A stretch of DNA of 64,000 nucleotides from positions 50,043-114,042 of the forward strand of contig WFMF01000533.1 in NCBI GenBank assembly GCA_011033025.1. The letters are read 5' to 3'. Position numbers and translations under genes: made by a program. Each line of letters starts with the position of its first letter. Within the stretch, counting starts at the first letter, position 1. The stretch comes from Beroe forskalii. Lineage: Eukaryota > Ctenophora > Nuda > Beroida > Beroidae. This document shows, in pieces, positions 11,183 through 26,779 of this stretch. The notes below the pieces were generated by a model. The model did no database searches, was not told the origin of the DNA, and saw only the letters and a list, made by a program, of their open reading frames with translations.

Positions 11183-12956
11183 ATGAAGTGTATTCTACTG
11201 TTTCTCGTCCTTGGAGCGGTTTACTCTGAAGAGGAAAAAGTGTAAGTGTTCATTTCTTTCACTGAAACGGAAGTAAAATAGAAATGTGGAACGGATTCCA
11301 ACAAGTTGCATGAAATCTGATGAATATTATTAAATTATTATCATAGTGACATCAAACCTTTTATTCTTCAGTGATCCAATATTGGCACTTGAGCAGAACT
11401 TGAGTAGATTACATTGCTTCGTAGTCCGTACTCTTCATCTCTTCTCTTCCAGTTCTTGTTGTTTTTGGCGTGATCCTTTACTCTTACCACTTCTTCTCCA
11501 GTGTGGGTGGGGTGGAAGCGGACGATGAACACGACCCTCAGGCCCTCAACGCTCTGAACGGTTTCTTCATCAAGTTCATTGACCACGCCACGGATAACCA
11601 CTGCTTCGATCAGGAGAAGGAGAGAATTGTGATTGGGAACCTTGAGAAAATTACCAAACAGGTAAGTAATGTCCTACACTGTGACAATAAGTTAGGGGGC
11701 GGAGGATCGAACTTAGATTCACAGCACTATTTCAAACATCAATCAAATTAATGAATTAATCAACTGAATTAAATAGATGTCAAGCAAAAAGCGGCGATTA
11801 ACTAAACTACTAAATACCTAGTCCCACCTTCCCTCCCAGGTGGTTGCTGGAGAGAAGTTTGAGTTCCTCCTAGCAACATAATGTAACCCTAGCAACACAA
11901 TGTTACCCTAGCAACATAATGTAACCCTAGCAACATAATGTTACCCTAGCAACATAATGTTACCCTAGCAATATAATGTAACCCTAGCAACATAATGTTA
12001 CCCTAGCAACATAATGTTACCCTAGCAACATGATGTAACCCTAGCAACATAATGTTACCCTAGCAACACAATGTTACCCTAGCAACACAATGTTACCCTA
12101 GCAACACAATGTTACCCTAGCAACATAATGTAACCCTAGCAACATAATGTTACCCTAGCAACATAATGTAACCCTAGCAACACAATGTTACCCTAGCAAT
12201 ATAATGTTACCCTAGCAACACAATGTTACCCTAGCAATATAATGTTACCCTAGCAACACAATGTTACCCTAGCAACATAATGTTACCCTAGCAACATAAT
12301 GTTACCCTAGCAATATGATGTTACCCTAGCAACACTATGTTACCCTAGCAACATAATGTTACCCTAGCAACACAAAGAACTCCCTTTCCCCAGGTGGTTG
12401 CTGGAGAGAAGTTCGAGTTCCTCCTGCGGGCGGGTGTCAGTGACAAGTGTGCTGATGTGGCAACCCACCCTCTTCTTGAGGCTGCCAATGGGGACGGAGA
12501 GTACAACAAGTTCTTTGTGAAGGCAGAGGACTGTGGCATTGACAGCAGTGAGCTGGGAGGTTACATCTAACATAGTCTGGGATGTAGCTAAAACTATGTG
12601 ACGTTTGCTACAGCAGGAGTTTTCAGTTCAATCACTTTGTTTTTCTTTACTCCCCAACACTACCACCCCTATTTCCCTACTCCACTCCACCCCCCTTACT
12701 TACCACCTTTCTCCCCCATTGGCAATTCCCCCATTTCTCATATTTCACTTATTCCCTGATTTCTTCACCCCACTGACTCCCCTAATTCCTGTTTAATTCC
12801 CCACCCCCTCATTACCCACTAACCCCCTTTCCTCAGCTGGGAGAGCACAAGATCAGCATCGTGTGGCAGCAGTGGAAGGATGACCACTACAACTACCCCA
12901 AACTGGAGGATGTCGACGGTAAGCACCCTCTGGAGGGCCTGTGGACTGGAGGCTAA
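11183..12956 (+). CDS. Single-domain secreted cystatin (C)
   Basis: Exons 11183-11241 (signal peptide MKCILLFLVLGAVYSEEEK), 11502-11661 (VVGGVEADDEHDPQALNALN and the inhibitory helix), from 12394 (VVAGEKFEFLLRAG, the QxVxG loop, then two cysteines) and 12837-12956 (LGEHKISIVWQQW and a tail to TAA). Exons 1 to 3 join in frame. Family features are the GG pair near the N-terminus, QVVAG made across the exon 2/3 junction, two cysteine pairs and a C-terminal tryptophan loop. Oddity: the only good donor at the end of exon 3 (GTGAGC at 12548) leaves phase 1, while exon 4 is needed in phase 0. Either a base is missing, or exon 3 is terminal and ends DSSELGGYI at 12570. A polyadenylation-like AATAAA lies near 13193. 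Probably a secreted papain-family inhibitor. Confidence 0.78.
11871..12375. repeat. 19-bp minisatellite in cystatin C intron 2
   Basis: About 26 copies of a 19-bp unit (CCCTAGCAACATAATGTTA, with ACACAATG and ATATAATG variants). The array sits between two copies of the exon-3 acceptor plus the first 32 bases of exon 3 (11840-11871 and 12394-12425). Single copies of the same unit occur in the intron before the last exon of cystatin-like A (about 4870) and B (about 8470), so the array grew from a unit already present in the family. Confidence 0.92.
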
Positions 12957-13465
12957 CGGCTGCAGAGACCACCGCATTTAAAGCATTTTAAGTAACTTCA
13001 GAGCATTTTAAGTAACTTCAGAGCATTTTAAAAGGTTTTAGAGTTTGTTAATGAGAGATTTGCTTTAAAGATTTCGTTTAATTTTATTGTCTCATTTTCC
13101 CAATTTTTTTGTCATTGAATTTTAAAAACATTTGTAGAATTGTAGATTGGAGCGAGTTTTATTTTTCGAATTTAGATAGACGTTTGGGCTGGAATAAATA
13201 AATATAAATATGATATTTACATGTTAAAAATAACAGTGCTTTGGGAATCACAGTTCTGAACCAGCGACACGGATTTGTCACCAACTTCAGCAAAAAACGA
13301 GCTGATTAAAGAGCGCGCCCAGAGAAACGCGCGGTTGTGTCGCATCAAATCATCATGTTAACGCATGATAACATGATGCGACCCCCAACCACCAGTTAAT
13401 CAGAACGAATCTCTTCGCTCAAACATGACAAATCCTATCGCACCGCGCCCGGGTTACGCCCCGCA
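12957..13465. other. Tail-to-tail interval between cystatin C and RUVBL2
   Basis: Holds the cystatin C 3' end with an AATAAA near 13193. Near 13340-13382 is a palindromic stretch (ATCATGTTAACGCATGATAA context). No other gene seen. Confidence 0.5.
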
Positions 13466-18108
<4,643 letters not shown>

Positions 18109-18120
18109 CTGTAAAGAGAT

Positions 18121-18220
18121 NNNNNNNNNNNNNNNNNNNNNNNNNNNNNNNNNNNNNNNNNNNNNNNNNNNNNNNNNNNNNNNNNNNNNNNNNNNNNNNN
18201 NNNNNNNNNNNNNNNNNNNN
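18121..18220. other. Assembly gap (100 N)
   Basis: Exactly 100 N, the usual placeholder for a gap of unknown length. To its left RUVBL2 stops 12 bases after an exon start; to its right the expected NHE8 3' exons are absent. The true gap is probably several kilobases. Confidence 0.99.
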
Positions 18221-18650
18221 CGTTGGAAATGAGTTTTAAACATGACTAATGAACGAAATTAGATCTTGTTGCTATATTTCAGCACGTGAGTACACACGGA
18301 CGTTTTGTAGAAATTAGGGGATTTGAAGAAATTGATATTCACACGGGATTTTCGACTTGGTTACGTTGAAATGAGTTCAAATACGACTAATGCACGTGAA
18401 ATTAGATCAGGTTGCTATATTTTAGCACGTGAGTTCACGTAGACGATTTGTAGAAATTAAGAAATATATCAATTCTAGTAATTCCAAGTTAGAATAACGT
18501 AGTTTTGGAGTTCGTCTGGGTAAGTTGCGTGGGTTAGACTTGCATGTGGGCTAGTAACGTGGGTTCGGACTACGTGAGGGCAAGTTACGTGGGCCAAACT
18601 GCATTTGGGCAAGTAACATGGGTTCAAACTACATACATCTGTCAAGATAT
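18221..18650. repeat. Tandem repeats right of the gap
   Basis: Two copies of a unit of about 100 bp (18221-18316 and 18364-18462, sharing TTGCTATATTT(C/T)AGCACGTGAGT) are followed by four degenerate units of about 35 bp with AAGTTACGTGGG or TAGTAACGTGGG (18515-18640). Confidence 0.75.
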
Positions 18651-18795
18651 CACCACCAAAACCGTTGGACGGTTGGTCTAGTAACCCCCCGCGGGTTTGG
18701 ATGTGACAACGGTACCTGAAGAGAAACAAAATGGGCTGATCACATCCAAACCAGCGGGGGGTTACTAGACCAACCGTCCAACGGTTTTGGTGGTG
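18651..18795. repeat. Fold-back at the duplication boundary
   Basis: Arms of about 56 bp (18651-18706 and 18740-18795, with GGTTGGTCTAGTAACCCCCC and its complement) are almost perfect inverted copies around a 33-bp loop. The right arm ends where homology between the two copies of the large block begins. Confidence 0.85.
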
Positions 18796-19383
18796 TATTT
18801 AGTTATTTCCTCGAAACTTCGAAAGTGGTCCAGCTTCCCACTACGATAGTGTGCAATCAGCTTACTCAGAAATAATTTCCTTTTGTTCGAAATGTCTCAA
18901 GAAAAGATTCATTGACTTACTCCTTACAATGGTAACAATATCACGGCTACTAAGTGTGACGTCATCGAATTGTGCAATGTTTGGAAGTAACGTGAATCTT
19001 AGTTTTTGAGAGTTTGAGAACAGTAGAATGTAGGAAGATGGGCGAACCAAATGCTTAAATAAGGGCTAATTGAAACTGTAGTTCAAAAAGAGACACAAAA
19101 GAATCATCTATACACTTATATACAGAACTCAGTGCTCTAGATTCCCCAGATAATTCAGTAGGTATTCTAGATACTGAGCAATTTCTACTTTTCTAGATTT
19201 TTAGATACCCTAATAAAATATAGATCTCCTTGGTCCTTAACTTTAATTGGTAAACCAACCAGTCAACACCGAATCCATGTAAATTAAAAGTTCAAACCAC
19301 AAACCAGAATCTCAGAATGATAATTCAGTTTTATAGATTCCCTAGATTCCTATCTCACTAAGTTTCTAGTTTTTATAAAATAC

Positions 19384-19760
19384 ATAGACACGCGCCTATC
19401 GGGTCCATTTTGGGAAACTTCCCGAGGGATGTATCCGGTTTTGGCCCGAGCCCATAGAGCGAGGGTCTAAACCAATATGGACCCGATCAGGCAAGTGTCT
19501 ATATATTATAGACCCGCATGAAAACGTCAGAGGGTTCTATAATCAGTGGGTATATATACATATACCCGCAGCCTCTAGGGCTGAATTTCATATCGCACAT
19601 GCATGCGCATTGCGCGTGCGATATGAAAATATATCCCTCGAGGGCGCTAGCCCGAGTGGGATATATATCGTATAGCACGCAGGGCTCGAGGAGCCCGAGT
19701 GCTATACGAAATTCAGCCCATGAAGCGAGGAGTATATGGTATATATCCACTGACCACTCG
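19384..19760. repeat. Palindrome cluster (copy 1)
   Basis: Several consecutive hairpins of unrelated stem sequence: ATGGACCCGATCAGGC with its counterpart near 19399, CATATCGCAC...GTGCGATATG, ATATATCCC...GGGATATAT and CGTATAGCAC...GTGCTATACG. Loops carry CTCGAGGGCGC and CGAGGAGCCCGAG. Copy 2 (about 32330-32520) keeps most of them. Confidence 0.75.
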
Positions 19761-20372
19761 CGTGAGCTTTTTGGGAGAATGACATATCTAAGATGAAAAA
19801 AGTTGAATCTTCAAGTAAATCCTCGAAGATTTGAACACGTGGTCCACGAAGGTTTTGCAACAATAATATTGAGTTTTTCTTAAATTAACAAAAATTTAAG
19901 TGTTTTACAAATGCAATAAAAACACAAATAAGCATCGTAAGTATTGAATCGAAGGGTTGGCATTTGGCAAAGCCCATGTAGAAGTTGTGAGCCCGAGGGC
20001 GAAAATTTATAAAGGCGAATCGAATCAAAACATGGATCAATCTCAAAGGTCTTGCAATAGAAGGATTATTGGCTTAAATTGTGGTGAAGTTGAGAGTTTG
20101 GTGTTTCAATTTGCTTCCTTCTTTTTTGCACATTTCTTCCTTCTTTCTTTCTTTGTACTCATATCTTATCATAGTACCTATCATATTACAGTTACTGAGT
20201 CATTTCTTCTTGGATTACCATAAATTAGATCTTACATTACATTCATCAACTATAATTTGTATAGCAAAGTATGTGATAAATCATTGAGTTTATTTCTCTT
20301 CCTGTTGTGTGCTGTTTCTTCTCTCTCTGTATTTTGAAAACGCTAGTATGTTAGTGACCCGTATGCTCTTTT

Positions 20373-20404
20373 AAGGGAAAGCCTTAAATATAAGGCTTTC
20401 CCTT
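20373..20404. repeat. Perfect hairpin AAGGGAAAGCCTTA
   Basis: A 14-bp stem with a very short loop. The matching hairpin in copy 2 (33126-33157) has one stem mismatch. Confidence 0.85.
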
Positions 20405-20608
20405 GAGGAATGACCTTTTCCCCTTGAAACTGGTGGCAAACAGTGAAGAATGTAGGTTGTGTTAACTCAACATTTTGGTTATTCGGTACTGAGGCATCCA
20501 TGCTCGTGTGAAAACGCTATCTCCAAACGCTTTTCTTACAAAGAGGTAGATGAGAGGGTAGGAAATAGATGTGGTTTGGAGGATTATATTCTGATTATGG
20601 AGAATTTG

Positions 20609-21983
20609 TGTATATGTACTTTAGTGGCGTAAGACGAACACGCAGACAATATAGAGCCCTGCGAGAGCAGGGCTCTATATAATAAGATAATATTTAAATG
20701 TCAACAGCGCAGCTGGAGACATTTAAATGATTTAGAGTGCGAGGCGAAGCGAAGCTGAGCTGAGTGCTCTAAATCATATTTCTGCGGTGAGTTTGAGCCT
20801 CTAAAGTACTATAGTAGTCGAACGGTGTACACAAGACACAAACAATTTTAAACAATTGTAATTTTGTTCATATTGTACATTGGCAATGTAATCAAAGAAA
20901 ATATTTCTCTTAACAAACACACTGAAATGTTGAAATTAGGATTTGATGGGGATTGGGTTGAAAATTTCAGTAACAAAATTTGGGATTAAAATAGGCTAAT
21001 ATTTGAGTTAAATGTACAATATTTGGTGATACGCCAAACAGCTAAGAAAAACGAGAGATTGCGGGTATAAAAGAGAGCTGTCAGAAGCTTCTATCACCTG
21101 AGTGGTAAAATGCCTTGTGTAGTAATAAAATTTGTATTTAAACTAAGCAAAAAAAAACTTTAATAAGTCACAAACACACGGCACACGGCTTGTAGCTCAG
21201 TCCATGGGCACAGTGATGATATGAGAATTATTATGGGATAAGGCTGTTGATAATGGCCGAATCCTAAACTATTCAAATTGCTTATCAAAGTAGAGAAAAT
21301 ATGATCATGATATAGTATGTTTTATGATATAGTATGTTTTATGCCTTATAATAATTTGGTAATTAATGGCTGATTGTTCTTAATCGGTAAATAAAATTGA
21401 TGTCACGGTTGAAAGAGCTGTGTTACGCATATTTTCGATAAAGTATGGATCATGTTTAATTTTGACTAAATACTTATCAACATTGAAATTGGAGCTAATC
21501 CAGTTATCGTCAGAGTCGTCGGATTGCATTCTTAACAAAAATTTTTTATATCTAGTTTTGTACTGTTCAATAGTTGAGGGAAGATTATAAGCTTTGTCTT
21601 TAATAAATGGCAATAATAAATTCCCTATACACACCCTATACACAACAAGCACACATTACCTTATATGGTAAAAAGCAAATTGCTTGTTTACACATAACAA
21701 AAAAGCGCATAACTCCGCTTCCGGAGCTCAAAAATGAATCAAAACTTCACTGAGATGTTGCTTTTATGAAGCTCTAAATATCCTGAAAGTTTCATCAAGT
21801 TTGCTCAAAAAACCTCGGAGATATGCACATTTTTGTAACGCAAAAGCAAAGGTCGCGTAGATGTGTATTTGAATTGATATTAAATTACAGTGTGTCATAA
21901 CAAACACATGATATAAAGCGCGTGTGGTAACACGACTCTACGCAGATAGTACTACCCTCTATATCGGTCTAAACCTGTCGTGA
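20609..21983. mobile_element. Insertion private to copy 1 (about 1.4 kb)
   Basis: Copy 2 runs straight from GGAGAATTTGTGTATA into CTACCTTTATTCGTACTG (about 33380-33400). In copy 1 these flanks are 1.4 kb apart. The insert holds hairpins (ATATAGAGCCCTG stem at about 20654; ATTTAAATGTC stem; ATGATTTAGAG stem tipped by two GCGAAGC) and a 90-codon minus-strand frame (21380-21652) that I do not recognise. End repeats are not clear, so the class is open. Confidence 0.6.
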
Positions 21984-22331
21984 GACTACTATACTACCTT
22001 TATTCGTACTGTTAAATCTGAGAAGTGCCTGGAAGTGACAAAAATTCGTCATACCTATTTCTTTCGTAAATTCGTCATTTTTGGCGTAAATACGCCATAT
22101 TTAAATATTTGTGGCGTAAATGCAGTCATTTGGCTTTTTAGACTCGTTATAAATTTCAAATTTGTGCGATCAATGTGTGAAACTGGAACCAGCATCACCC
22201 GGCATGACCACGATTTTAGAGAGAGACTTTTGAGAGAGAGATTTTCGTGAGTGATCATATTTCTTCTATTCCTCTTTTGCTCTTTACAAAAGTATAATTC
22301 ATAAATATGTATACTATAGACAATCTTTCAG

Positions 22332-23705
22332 ATGAACTCATCAAGACTGCAAGATGATATTCCTATTTATAGAAAGAAAAGGAATCTTGTGATCTTACTC
22401 GTGTTTGCAACTGTAACCGTTTTAGTTCTCCATGAATACTATCCCTTTGATCTGTACTCAATTCTTGACAACCAAAACCCTATAAATTTTGATGGAGTGA
22501 AAATTCCCAATCCAAGTAATAATGATCAACGAGGCAACGAATCAAGACATCATGATTTGACAGCTATAAAGAAACGGAACATCATGTTTACGAAGACAGG
22601 CAAAACTGGCGGTTCCACCATTGGGTCAATACTCTATCTTTACGGTTTTCGAAACAATCTCAATTTCTTGTTGTATCCGTACGTTAATCATATGAGAAGA
22701 CCTGAACTCAAAGATATCAAATCATTACTCCCTCCACGGCCAGGCAAGGAGTACAATATCCAGACGCAGCATTCGTACTTCAACCCTGACTTCGAACACA
22801 AAGTCTTTCCGAAGGACCGGTCACTTTACACGACTGTAGTGAGATCCCCGGTAGGGCGTTTTAGGTCACACTTAGTTTACACCGGGTCGGATAAGAAGGA
22901 GAGAAGTAAGCACGAAGACGGTGATGAGCTGTCATTCGAAGAGGTATCAAATTTGTATCTTGATCAATTTGTACCGACTTGCAACTTTTCTGCACTGAGT
23001 GTTGAGCCATTGCATAAGTCCTGCATAAAGTTGAACATACTCTTACAATACCTTAGTTGGTCGCATTTCACTGCTTTGTTAGGCAATCATACAACACTTC
23101 AAGAGAGAGTCGATCTTTACATACAGATGCTAGACAAAGAATACGACCTTGTCATGATCACCGATAGAATGGATGAGTCTCTTGTTGTGCTGAAGGAAAT
23201 GATGGGTTGGGAAATGAGAGACATTCTTTACTTAAGAAAGAAGCCTTCTCCAGAAAACCCACGCTATTCAGCGGCAACAGAGGAACGAATCGTTGACCTT
23301 TTGAACATCGAGCACCAAATCTTTAACTTCTTTAACGCAAAGTTGGACTCACATATAGATCACCTCGGCAAAGACCGAATCAGGAAAGCAGTGAGCGAAT
23401 TCAGGGAGATGCGTGAGGGTTTTGAGAACAGATGCTTTAACAAGGAGGCCGGAAAAACACCTTCCTGTAAGAAGTACACTGATTCACGGGGATGCAATAT
23501 TGTAGACTGGGAATTGTCAGAGTATGGAAAAACGGGGGACTTGTCTTGTGCCTTCCTTTACACGAGATTCAGTGATTATTCAAAAGTTGTCTCGGATTTG
23601 CAACTGTCACATGACTATACGGTTAGAGATTTCAAGTATAGAACAGAGGGATTGAAACTAAAAGATGTTGTGGAGCGGTTAAGAAACGAAACAAAACAAC
23701 CGTAA
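22332..23705 (+). CDS. Galactose-3-O-sulfotransferase family protein, copy 1 (457 residues)
   Basis: A single-exon coding region for a type II Golgi enzyme that would move sulfate from PAPS to C3 of galactose on glycolipid or glycoprotein glycans. Residues 1-17 are cytosolic and basic, 18-36 form the membrane anchor ([16 protein letters not shown]), then a stem. The catalytic domain starts with the 5'-phosphosulfate loop [20 protein letters not shown] (86-105). The 3'-phosphate motif [11 protein letters not shown] is at 169-179, and [20 protein letters not shown] matches the family's FDLVLIAExxDESLVLL block. Cysteines in the C-terminal 90 residues are probably paired. The ATG directly follows ctttcag, and gtgagt near 22248 may start a 5' UTR intron. 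Lies antisense to the NHE8 gene. Substrate not determined. Confidence 0.9.
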   Translation: MNSSRLQDDIPIYRKKRNLVILLVFATVTVLVLHEYYPFDLYSILDNQNPINFDGVKIPNPSNNDQRGNESRHHDLTAIKKRNIMFTKTGKTGGSTIGSILYLYGFRNNLNFLLYPYVNHMRRPELKDIKSLLPPRPGKEYNIQTQHSYFNPDFEHKVFPKDRSLYTTVVRSPVGRFRSHLVYTGSDKKERSKHEDGDELSFEEVSNLYLDQFVPTCNFSALSVEPLHKSCIKLNILLQYLSWSHFTALLGNHTTLQERVDLYIQMLDKEYDLVMITDRMDESLVVLKEMMGWEMRDILYLRKKPSPENPRYSAATEERIVDLLNIEHQIFNFFNAKLDSHIDHLGKDRIRKAVSEFREMREGFENRCFNKEAGKTPSCKKYTDSRGCNIVDWELSEYGKTGDLSCAFLYTRFSDYSKVVSDLQLSHDYTVRDFKYRTEGLKLKDVVERLRNETKQP

Positions 23706-23764
23706 TATTTTACATAAGGGTGTCCTTTGTTGACTTAAAGAGTCGTATGAAATTATACCAATGA

Positions 23765-23890
23765 ACCCCATACTGATATCTGACCCCCTATTGATCCCCT
23801 GGTGAACCCCTACTGACCCCTGACGACCCTTTACTGACCCCTCCTTACCCTCTGTTGACCCCCTGGTGAACCCCTACTGATCCCCTGGTC
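23765..23890. repeat. GACCCC minisatellite after sulfotransferase copy 1
   Basis: Units of 15-20 bp (TGACCCCCTGGTGAACCCCTA and variants). The array in copy 2 (35215-35530) is more than twice as long. Confidence 0.9.
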
Positions 23891-24386
23891 AATTTGTATG
23901 ACTTTGTAATTGGTTCAAGTTATTCACCTCTGGCAGACTAAAATTGCTAGAATGTTTACGGGATGAATAGTCTACTTTTCTCAGATTTGGATTCATTTAG
24001 TTTTTCAGGAACTTATATGATGTGCTATTATTTTCATAATCGAATTTCTATGAATCCTATTACCAATTACTTACCATAGAAAATTAATAATATGATGATG
24101 TCATATTTTACCGGGCTATGCGCGCCCGCTACCCAAAATATCTTCAAAAAGCGCACGCGAGTGGATATATAATTCAGTATTCTCCAGATACTGCGCGTTA
24201 AATCTAGATTTCTAGATAACTCAGTACACTAGGTATATTCTATTGTAATCTATAAAACACAGTACAAAGTTGCAGTGATTCGATCAACTCATGTCTCTGT
24301 GTTATGAATAATTTAATTTGAAAAAACAGGTATGAATGTGGACATTCATGCATTCGTTTAAATAATCGTCTTTATAATCGTCTCAC

Positions 24387-25281
24387 CTCCCCGAGAATCC
24401 AGAGACCTCCGCCCACGGTGAAAGCAGAGATAGCCGTCCCCAGCACTGCGAATAACACTATAGAACCGAGGTTGGAGAAGAAGTTACCCTGAAACATACG
24501 GGAAACATGTGAAACATGTGAAACATATGTAACACGAAAAAAAATGCAAAACATATACTTTAGTACATGAACTTAAGGTATCACTTAATTAAGGTGATCG
24601 ACTCGAATTTCACCTTAAAGTGCTCGTAAATAATGTGTAACCTAAGTTACTTGACAACCTTAATTTCATGTAATAAAGTAATAAGGTAGGTATTGTGATA
24701 TTATGACACTATGTGCCTATTGCCTAACTGAGCATCATCATGGAAGGGCCCAACCAACCAAGCCCCAAGGCCATACAATTACCATAATATTATTATTGTA
24801 ATAGTGTAAAACCCAGATCAAATTGCAGCACTTATGTACGGTGATGGTGGATTGAAATACCTAGATTCTAGATGATCATGTAATTCAGGTGATACCAGCT
24901 TCAATAGGTAGGATAATTACTGGCAGCTGTTACAGCCAAAAAGACAAAATGTAGACACGATGTCTATCATTGGTCAATAGATGCAGAGATCAAAGTGCTC
25001 GATTCAAAGAATCACCACATCTCACTGCCTTTTTATGTGCACAGTACTGTAGTCTTTACTACTAAACACAGGGCTTTTTGACCGAATTGAACCCCCAGTA
25101 TTGTTGAAAACTAGACATTGCAAATCAGCTAATCAAACCTTGTGGAGCGAGTAGCCTGACTCGAATATGATGGGCGGCAACATAACCAGAAAGAAGATGG
25201 TGGGGTTCAGCATCTCCGATTGGATGATGTTCCCAATGTTGAAGTGGGCGAATATCTGGAAGATACCTCCTATGATGGATC
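24387..25281 (-). pseudogene. SLC9A8: Second copies of NHE8 exons 3 and 4
   Basis: 25139-25281 and 24387-24488 are near-identical copies of NHE8 exon 3 ([25 protein letters not shown]) and exon 4 ([29 protein letters not shown]), with intact splice sites. They lie 3' of exons 5 and 6 of the same gene, so they cannot serve in order in that transcript. They come with block copy 1. Either they are stranded by the duplication or they belong to the other haplotype or a second gene whose remaining exons are in the gap. Confidence 0.8.
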
Positions 25282-25764
25282 CTGAAAGTGGGAATTCTTA
25301 GAGAAGTGGAGAGGTGCAACTTGTAAAAATGTAAATAAGCAAAAAGTAATAATATGTAGAATAAATTTTCAAATAATTAATTTACTTTGGGGGCCCTTAT
25401 AGTGAAAAGTCTGACCTCGCACTTCGCCACTTTCAATGGTCAGAATGAGGGGTTTAGGTAATGCAAAACTTGTGTGTCCCATTGTCCCAATGATGAATGA
25501 TGTAGTAGCGTGATACATAACACAGTAAGTAACATATCACTTAACTTGTAGGTATTCAGCCAACTTCTCATAGTTACATGATACAATCTGTGTATCTGTA
25601 ATATTGTCATGTAATAGACTGAAAGGAATGGCATCAAGAAGCTTGAAAATGTAGATCATTGCAAAATGTGACTCTTGTAAATTCTAGACTTGATCATAAA
25701 ATTCCATATAACAGTACCTATACAAACAAGGGCTAAAAATCCATTCTTCAAAACCACAAACTGC

Positions 25765-25935
25765 CAGCTAGATCCAGCTAGATCACAATACTTCAATAGC
25801 TAGATCACAATAGCTCTAGAGATCACAATAGCTCAATAGCTAGATCACAATAGCTCAATAGCTAGATCACAATAGCTCAATAGCTAGATCACAATAGCTC
25901 AATAGCTAGATCACAATACTTCAATAGCTTGATCA
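25765..25935. repeat. 22-bp tandem repeat (copy 1)
   Basis: About seven units of AGCTAGATCACAATAGCTCAAT. The unit itself is partly self-complementary (AGCTAG..., ATTGAGCTATTG). A counterpart is at 43935-44105. Confidence 0.93.
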
Positions 25936-26323
25936 CATAATCGCAGGCTTATACAAGCATCCAGTAAAATTGCGTTTGGTCTGCTGGTCGACATAATTCC
26001 ATATTTTCATAAGATTTCAAGAGTTTATTACATCGGGAACAGGACGTGCCGTAAATTCTTGTATTATATCAGCAATCTTACTGTCAACCACTTTTTTGAC
26101 ACCTCCATTTAATACAATATGCACTGTACCAGTTCAGTGTGTGACAGTTCATATAATTTGAACTGGCCCGTTGCCAACTCACTGCTTCACAGAAATTAGA
26201 AAGCGACACACTCATAGTGTAAAGACTCTCAATGTACAGTCTGAGAATAGACTTATAGAAATGTAGAGGTATTACAAAGGTAGAGACACTGAACCCCATG
26301 TGAGTAATTGCTACGGTGTTTTA

Positions 26324-26779
26324 CTACACAAATAGCACTATTTGGTATATGATATTTAAAGACGTACACATGGCATGACATCATGTTATTACGTAAGGAG
26401 CAGCCTGCGGTACATTAATAAGAGCCTGTGGTGCACTATCTTAACGTCTTTAACCCGTAACGTAAGAGGGTAATGTGGTGTTGTACATAATATAATCCTG
26501 GGATTGCGACACACCCTCATTTACTACAGGTGTGCAGTAGCCCGTGTGACGAAACCAATTACCAAACGCGTGTGTTTGGTGTGTGTTAAGCCAATTAACA
26601 CAGCACTAATTAGCACGTTAATCAGACCGCCCGCGCACGAATAATAGGCGGTTATTTTCTTATTTTCAACATAATTTGGCAGCACGCCCAGTGTAAATGA
26701 CGTCACAACGACCACCTATTCATTCCAAGAGCGCATATTAACCTGTGTCATTAATTAGCACGTTAATCACCCCTGTAAC
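26324..26779. other. Intron sequence between the duplicated block and NHE8 exon 6
   Basis: AT-rich, no gene. AATTAGCACGTTAATCA is repeated (about 26609 and 26753). Confidence 0.4.

Larger units (their letters stand above)
18797..26323. repeat. Large duplicated block, copy 1
   Basis: Aligns in the same orientation with 31757-44506. Content in order: leader sequence, palindrome cluster, sulfotransferase gene, GACCCC minisatellite, NHE8 exon 4, NHE8 exon 3, and a 22-bp repeat. Identity looks like mid-90s percent outside indels. Copy 1 has a private 1.4-kb insertion (20609-21983) and lacks the 6.3-kb transposon nest. Confidence 0.9.

Noticed and set aside
11871-12375. CRISPR-like regular array
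   Set aside because: Units abut with no unique spacers, in an intron of an animal gene; it is a minisatellite. The same holds for 25765-25935 and 27715-28060.
19957-20223. 88-codon frame before the sulfotransferase (also at 32702)
   Set aside because: It differs in length between the block copies and is phenylalanine-rich from a CTTTCTTTC run. A part near 19965-20020 resembles 62617-62680 inverted, so it is repeat-derived.
22035-22250. 71-codon frame just upstream of the sulfotransferase
   Set aside because: Not kept in copy 2 in the same form; probably 5' untranslated sequence.
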